A stretch of DNA of 7,944 nt, from positions 1-7,944 of the forward strand of contig JBJMGS010000337.1 of assembly GCA_045807785.1 (NCBI GenBank), given 5' to 3'. Origin of the DNA: JAIVGV01 sp045807785. Lineage in GTDB: Bacteria; Acidobacteriota; Blastocatellia; Pyrinomonadales; Pyrinomonadaceae. Numbering within the stretch: position 1 is the stretch's first letter; every line of letters begins with the position of its first letter. Shown here one piece after another: positions 5,686 to 7,944 of the stretch. The notes under the pieces are model-generated. The model did no database searches. It was not told where the DNA came from and saw only the letters and a list, made by a program, of their open reading frames with translations. Both the position numbers and the translations under genes were made by a program.

Positions 5686-6156
5686 CTAATCGCACGGCTC
5701 CTCAAGCTCTCTCGTCATAAACACGCTGTTCGGGTCTTCGACGTAATCAGCGAAGGGCGCGCAGTAGGTGAAGCCGAACCGGGCATAGAGCTCGCGCGCG
5801 GGCGCGAAGGCGGCCATCGAGCCCGTCTCCAGACTCAGACGCCGGTAGCCCCGGCGCCGGGCTTCTGCGAGGATATGCGTGAGCAGACCGGTCGCGACGC
5901 CGCGTCTCAGGTGCGGCGTCGCCGTCCGCATGGATTTGATCTCGCCGTGTCGCGGGTCCAACTCTTTCAGCGCCCCGCAGCCGAGCAGTTCGCCGTCTTC
6001 CCGCGCCGTCCAGAAAGTGATTTCGGGTCGGCGCAACTCCGCGACACTCAGGGCATGGATGCTTTCGGGCGGCGAGTGCCGCGCTGCGCTGCGCAGGTGT
6101 TCCCGCAGCAGTTCGCGCACGTCGGCGCCACTCAGATCGTCCCTTTTAATGTCCAC
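5686..6156 (-). CDS. GNAT-family N-acetyltransferase, YsnE-like
   Basis: The 156-residue protein is full length for a single GNAT domain, which transfers an acetyl group from acetyl-CoA to an amine. Features include SPPESIHAL (28-36), ITFWTAREDGELLGCGALKEL (46-66), EIKSMRTATPHLRRGVATGLL (72-92, with the acetyl-CoA loop around G86-A88), and RRLSLETGSMAAFAPARELY (105-124). It closes with GFTYCAPFADYVEDPNSVFM (128-147). This pattern matches Bacillus subtilis YsnE and many uncharacterised bacterial relatives; the substrate is not known with confidence. The GTG at 6154-6156 is chosen because family members begin about here. A longer frame to 6255 would overlap the end of the preceding gene and adds no family sequence. 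No clear Shine-Dalgarno sequence is visible, and the start codon lies in a 13-bp tandem duplication. It is probably cotranscribed with the OYE gene (55-bp gap) and the ligase gene. Confidence 0.88.
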   Translation of the reverse strand: MDIKRDDLSGADVRELLREHLRSAARHSPPESIHALSVAELRRPEITFWTAREDGELLGCGALKELDPRHGEIKSMRTATPHLRRGVATGLLTHILAEARRRGYRRLSLETGSMAAFAPARELYARFGFTYCAPFADYVEDPNSVFMTRELEEPCD

Positions 6157-6172
6157 TGATAATGTCCACTGA
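6147..6172. repeat. Perfect 13-bp tandem duplication over the GNAT start
   Basis: Two identical 13-bp units, 6147-6159 and 6160-6172 (minus strand TCAGTGGACATTA twice), lie head to tail. Each holds a GTG. Because 13 is not a multiple of three, only the GTG at 6154-6156 reads into the acetyltransferase. The other (6167-6169) encodes seven codons and stops at TAA (6146-6148), overlapping the true start. Confidence 0.9.
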
Positions 6173-6211
6173 GAAGCACGGTTCTTCGCGTCGCGCGGAA
6201 TCGTCTCGGCA

Positions 6212-7276
6212 TTAACCCTTCGCCCGCTCGTACTGCACTGGGTAGGCGACATCAACCCCGAGCGCCTTCGCCGCGTGGAGCGCCCAGTAGGGGTCGCGCA
6301 GCAAGGCGCGCGCGAGGAAGACGGCGTCCGCCTCGCCGCTGGCGATGATCTGCTCCGCCTGATCCGGCTCCGTCAAAAGTCCGACCGCGCCGGTCGCAAC
6401 ATTCGCCTCTCGGCGGATCGCCGCCGCGAACGGAATCTGGTAGCCGGGCGCGGCGGGAATTCTCACCCCCGGCACCGCGCCGCCGCTCGAACAGTCGATG
6501 AGATCGACGCCCGCCTCTTTGAGCCAGCGCGACAGTTGAATTGACTGCGGCAAGTCCCAGCCGCCTTCGACCCAGTCGGTCGCCGAGATGCGCGCGAAGA
6601 CGGGCAGGTGCGCTGGGTAAGCCGCGCGCACCGCACGCGCCACCTCCAGGGGAAAGCGCGCGCGCGCTTCAAGCCTTCCGCCGTACTCGTCGCTTCTTTG
6701 GTTTGAGAGCGGCGAGAGAAATTCATGGAGCAGGTAGCCGTGCGCCATATGAATCTCGACCACCTCAAATCCCGCCTGGTAACTACGACGCGCGGCGTCG
6801 GCAAACTCCGCAGTGACCCGCTCGATGTCGGCGCGCGTCATCTCGCGCGGCGGCGTCTCGCCTTCCCTGAAGGGGACGGGGCTCGGCGCGACAGTCTGCC
6901 AGCCGCCCTCCGCCTCGCGCAGGAACTTGCCGCCGCGCCAGGGCACGTCGGTCGAAGCCTTGCGCCCGGCGTGCGCGAGTTGGACGGCGGGCACCGACGC
7001 CTGCCCTTTAATAAAGTCGGCGATGCGCTGGAAAGCCTCCGCGTGCGCGTCCAACCAGATGCCGGAATCAGTGGGTGAGATTCTGCCCTCGGGCGAAACC
7101 GCCGTGGCTTCGACCATCACAAGCGCCGCCCCGCCGACGGCGCGGCTCCCCAAGTGGACGAGGTGCCAGTCGTTCGGCATCCCGTCCACGCTCGAATACT
7201 GGCACATCGGCGAGACGAAGATGCGGTTCTTAAACTCCACCCCGCGCAGTCTGAGCGGGGAAAACAGTTGACTCAC
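6212..7276 (-). CDS. NADH:flavin oxidoreductase, Old Yellow Enzyme family (YqjM/NamA-XenA-like)
   Basis: The 354-residue protein is a full-length FMN-dependent TIM-barrel ene-reductase. These cytosolic enzymes use NAD(P)H to reduce activated C=C bonds of unsaturated aldehydes, ketones, maleimides or nitro compounds. The thermophilic-like (class III) subgroup is marked by Cys25 and Tyr27 in SPMCQYSS, and by NDWHLVHLGSRAVGGAALV (35-53). Further marks are VEATAVSPEGRISPTDSG (55-72), QLAHAGRKAS (99-108), and the substrate-binding pair His176/His179 with Tyr181 in EIHMAHGYLLHEFLSPLSNQ (174-193). Also seen are RFPLEV (207-212), the FMN-phosphate region about 296-324 (GAVGLLTEPDQAEQIIASG, VFLARALL) and the C-terminal YPVQYER. 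The start is GTG 7276: AAGGAGG lies 9 nt upstream and the protein begins exactly as the family does (LFSPLRLRGVEFKNRI). All key residues I can place are present, so it should be active. The physiological substrate is unknown. Confidence 0.95.
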   Translation of the reverse strand: MSQLFSPLRLRGVEFKNRIFVSPMCQYSSVDGMPNDWHLVHLGSRAVGGAALVMVEATAVSPEGRISPTDSGIWLDAHAEAFQRIADFIKGQASVPAVQLAHAGRKASTDVPWRGGKFLREAEGGWQTVAPSPVPFREGETPPREMTRADIERVTAEFADAARRSYQAGFEVVEIHMAHGYLLHEFLSPLSNQRSDEYGGRLEARARFPLEVARAVRAAYPAHLPVFARISATDWVEGGWDLPQSIQLSRWLKEAGVDLIDCSSGGAVPGVRIPAAPGYQIPFAAAIRREANVATGAVGLLTEPDQAEQIIASGEADAVFLARALLRDPYWALHAAKALGVDVAYPVQYERAKG

Positions 7277-7285
7277 GGACGCGAC

Positions 7286-7292
7286 CCTCCTT
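7286..7292 (-). promoter_or_regulatory. Strong ribosome binding site of the OYE gene
   Basis: AAGGAGG on the minus strand lies 9 nt before GTG 7276. It is the best Shine-Dalgarno match in the window and fixes this GTG as the start. Confidence 0.85.
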
Positions 7293-7465
7293 GCTCCCGA
7301 CCCCGGTTCGATACCTGTGACGGGCGTAAAACCCCCAGGCGCCGTCCCGGCGCTACCGCGCGCAAGCGTAGCACGAGGCGCCGCCCTTGCGGGACCCGTC
7401 GGGCGGGCGCCCAGGCGGCGCGGGGTAAAATGCGCGGCGCGGGCGAGGGCACATTGACGACCCGG

Positions 7466-7501
7466 TGAAAGGATCTGAAAGGTTTTGAAAGGAGATGAAA
7501 G
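7466..7501. repeat. Four CTTTCA motifs at exact 10-bp spacing
   Basis: On the minus strand the hexamer CTTTCA occurs four times (plus-strand TGAAAG at 7466, 7476, 7486 and 7496), each separated by four variable bases. The spacing places all copies near one face of the helix. Direct repeats of this size and period are the layout bound by OmpR/PhoB-type response regulators, and CTTTCA differs from the Pho-box core CTGTCA by one base, though Pho boxes repeat every 11 bp. The array lies about 190 bp upstream of the OYE start and could be a control region for that operon, or simply a degenerate tandem repeat. Confidence 0.6.
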
Positions 7502-7609
7502 CCTTCGGCGCGCCGACCCTCGCTCCCGTCACGCTCTCGCGGCCGGCTCGCCCCCGCCGTCATCATCCGGGCCGGGGAGCCCCGCCCGCGTCCGAGGGGC
7601 TGGAATTCC

Positions 7610-7944
7610 TCAACCGGGATACCGCTGCGACTCCCCCGCCTCGGCGGCGCGGATCAGTTCGTCGATCTCCCGGCCCAGCCTCTTGACGGCGGCCGCCGTC
7701 CCGAGGCGGGTCCGCCCCCAGATGATCTTCTCCAGTTCGGCGCGCGCGAGGTGGTCGGTCTCGGCTTGTTCTAAATCGGATAGCTCCGCCAGGCTCCCGC
7801 TCGGCCTCTTCCTGCCGGACTCCCTGGCCCTCACCTCTTCGACGAGCCGCGTGTGCTCGGGGAAGGGGTCGTCGCCGTATTTCGCCTCGAGAAACTTTTC
7901 CTTGCGCGCGATCAGCCTTTGCACTTCCTCTAGGAGTTTATCGA
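7610..7944 (-). CDS. Helical protein of unknown function, C-terminal part (5' end beyond window)
   Basis: The frame is open to the window edge, so the gene is 5'-partial; 110 residues are visible to a TGA at 7610-7612. A GTG at 7924 could start it, but the preceding codons (DKLLEE) continue the same amphipathic helix, and there is no properly spaced ribosome binding site, so I favour a longer protein. The sequence is charged and strongly helical: EEVQRLIARKEKFLEAKYG, then HTRLVEEVRARESG, LSDLEQAETDHLARAELEKI and KRLGREIDELIRAAEAG. It is probably coiled-coil or a helical bundle, soluble, with no signal peptide or Cys in view. I do not recognise the family. The 333-bp gap after it suggests it belongs to a different transcription unit from the OYE gene. 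Confidence 0.6.
   Translation of the reverse strand, partial: DKLLEEVQRLIARKEKFLEAKYGDDPFPEHTRLVEEVRARESGRKRPSGSLAELSDLEQAETDHLARAELEKIIWGRTRLGTAAAVKRLGREIDELIRAAEAGESQRYPG

Larger units (their letters stand above)
7277..7609. other. 333-bp non-coding region upstream of the OYE gene
   Basis: This stretch separates the partial gene from the OYE gene. It holds a strong ribosome binding site, the 10-bp-phased array at 7466-7501 and several GC-rich inverted repeats, such as the 6-bp stem AGCCCC/GGGGCT at 7578-7601 without a T-tract. A 97-codon minus-strand frame crosses it, but its Arg/Pro-rich composition and lack of recognisable domains argue against a gene. I found no convincing promoter with both boxes. 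Confidence 0.5.

Noticed and set aside
4569..5720. 383-codon plus-strand ORF
   Set aside because: It is antisense to the O-antigen ligase and highly charged (Glu/Arg/Asp), which is the mirror image of a membrane-protein frame.
6157..6255. N-terminal extension of the GNAT protein to 6255
   Set aside because: It overlaps the OYE gene end and has no match to the family N-terminus; the family begins at about GTG 6156.
7302..7316. tRNA T-loop-like GGTTCGATACC
   Set aside because: The flanking bases do not form the T stem, and no acceptor, D or anticodon arms are present.
7426..7431. Plus-strand TAAAAT as a -10 box
   Set aside because: No -35 at suitable spacing, and no plus-strand gene downstream.
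7273..7566. 97-codon minus-strand ORF whose TGA overlaps the OYE start (GTGA)
   Set aside because: The overlap looks like translational coupling, but the product is Arg/Pro-rich without domain signals, and the OYE gene has its own strong ribosome binding site.
7578..7601. AGCCCC/GGGGCT hairpin as terminator of the partial gene
   Set aside because: Only 6 bp of stem and no T-tract on the minus strand.

Overview
The window is GC-rich DNA (roughly two thirds G+C by eye). Every gene I can support lies on the minus strand, so transcription runs from high to low coordinates. The gene set is a GNAT acetyltransferase, a Wzy/WaaL-type O-antigen ligase, an exported FecR-like protein, an exported TPR protein with a carbohydrate-binding-like C-terminus, an ankyrin protein and an HprK-related kinase. 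This suggests a Gram-negative environmental bacterium. The style resembles Acidobacteriota (Blastocatellia-like), but that is a resemblance judged from memory of protein families, not a proven placement.

Layout in transcription order: (1) the C-terminal part of a helical protein of unknown function (7944 to 7610, cut by the window edge); (2) a 333-bp non-coding stretch holding four CTTTCA motifs at exact 10-bp spacing and a strong ribosome binding site; (3) an Old Yellow Enzyme-family NADH:flavin oxidoreductase (7276 to 6212); (4) a YsnE-type GNAT acetyltransferase (6156 to 5686) whose GTG start sits in a 13-bp tandem duplication; (5) an O-antigen ligase/polymerase (5681 to 4239), 4 nt after the GNAT stop; (6) a FecR-like exported protein (4121 to 3420) with a candidate promoter and palindrome just upstream; (7) a perfect 13-bp-stem rho-independent terminator (3393 to 3358); (8) an exported TPR plus beta-sandwich protein (3278 to 2016); (9) an ankyrin-repeat protein (1863 to 1183); (10) an HprK-related P-loop kinase (896 to 144) whose conserved N-terminus continues upstream but is interrupted by an in-frame TGA; (11) a 143-bp tail with only a doubtful 34-codon ORF.

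Working hypothesis: genes 5, 6 and 8 form an envelope-glycan module, with a membrane ligase or polymerase, an exported FecR-like protein and an exported TPR/lectin-like protein. The HprK-related kinase belongs to a group often found near surface polysaccharide or modified-peptide loci. OYE and GNAT look like metabolic or detoxification passengers in the upstream operon. No mobile element, CRISPR array, tRNA or rRNA was found. The points most worth checking are the broken N-terminus of the kinase gene, the 10-bp-phased repeat array, and the duplication over the GNAT start codon.
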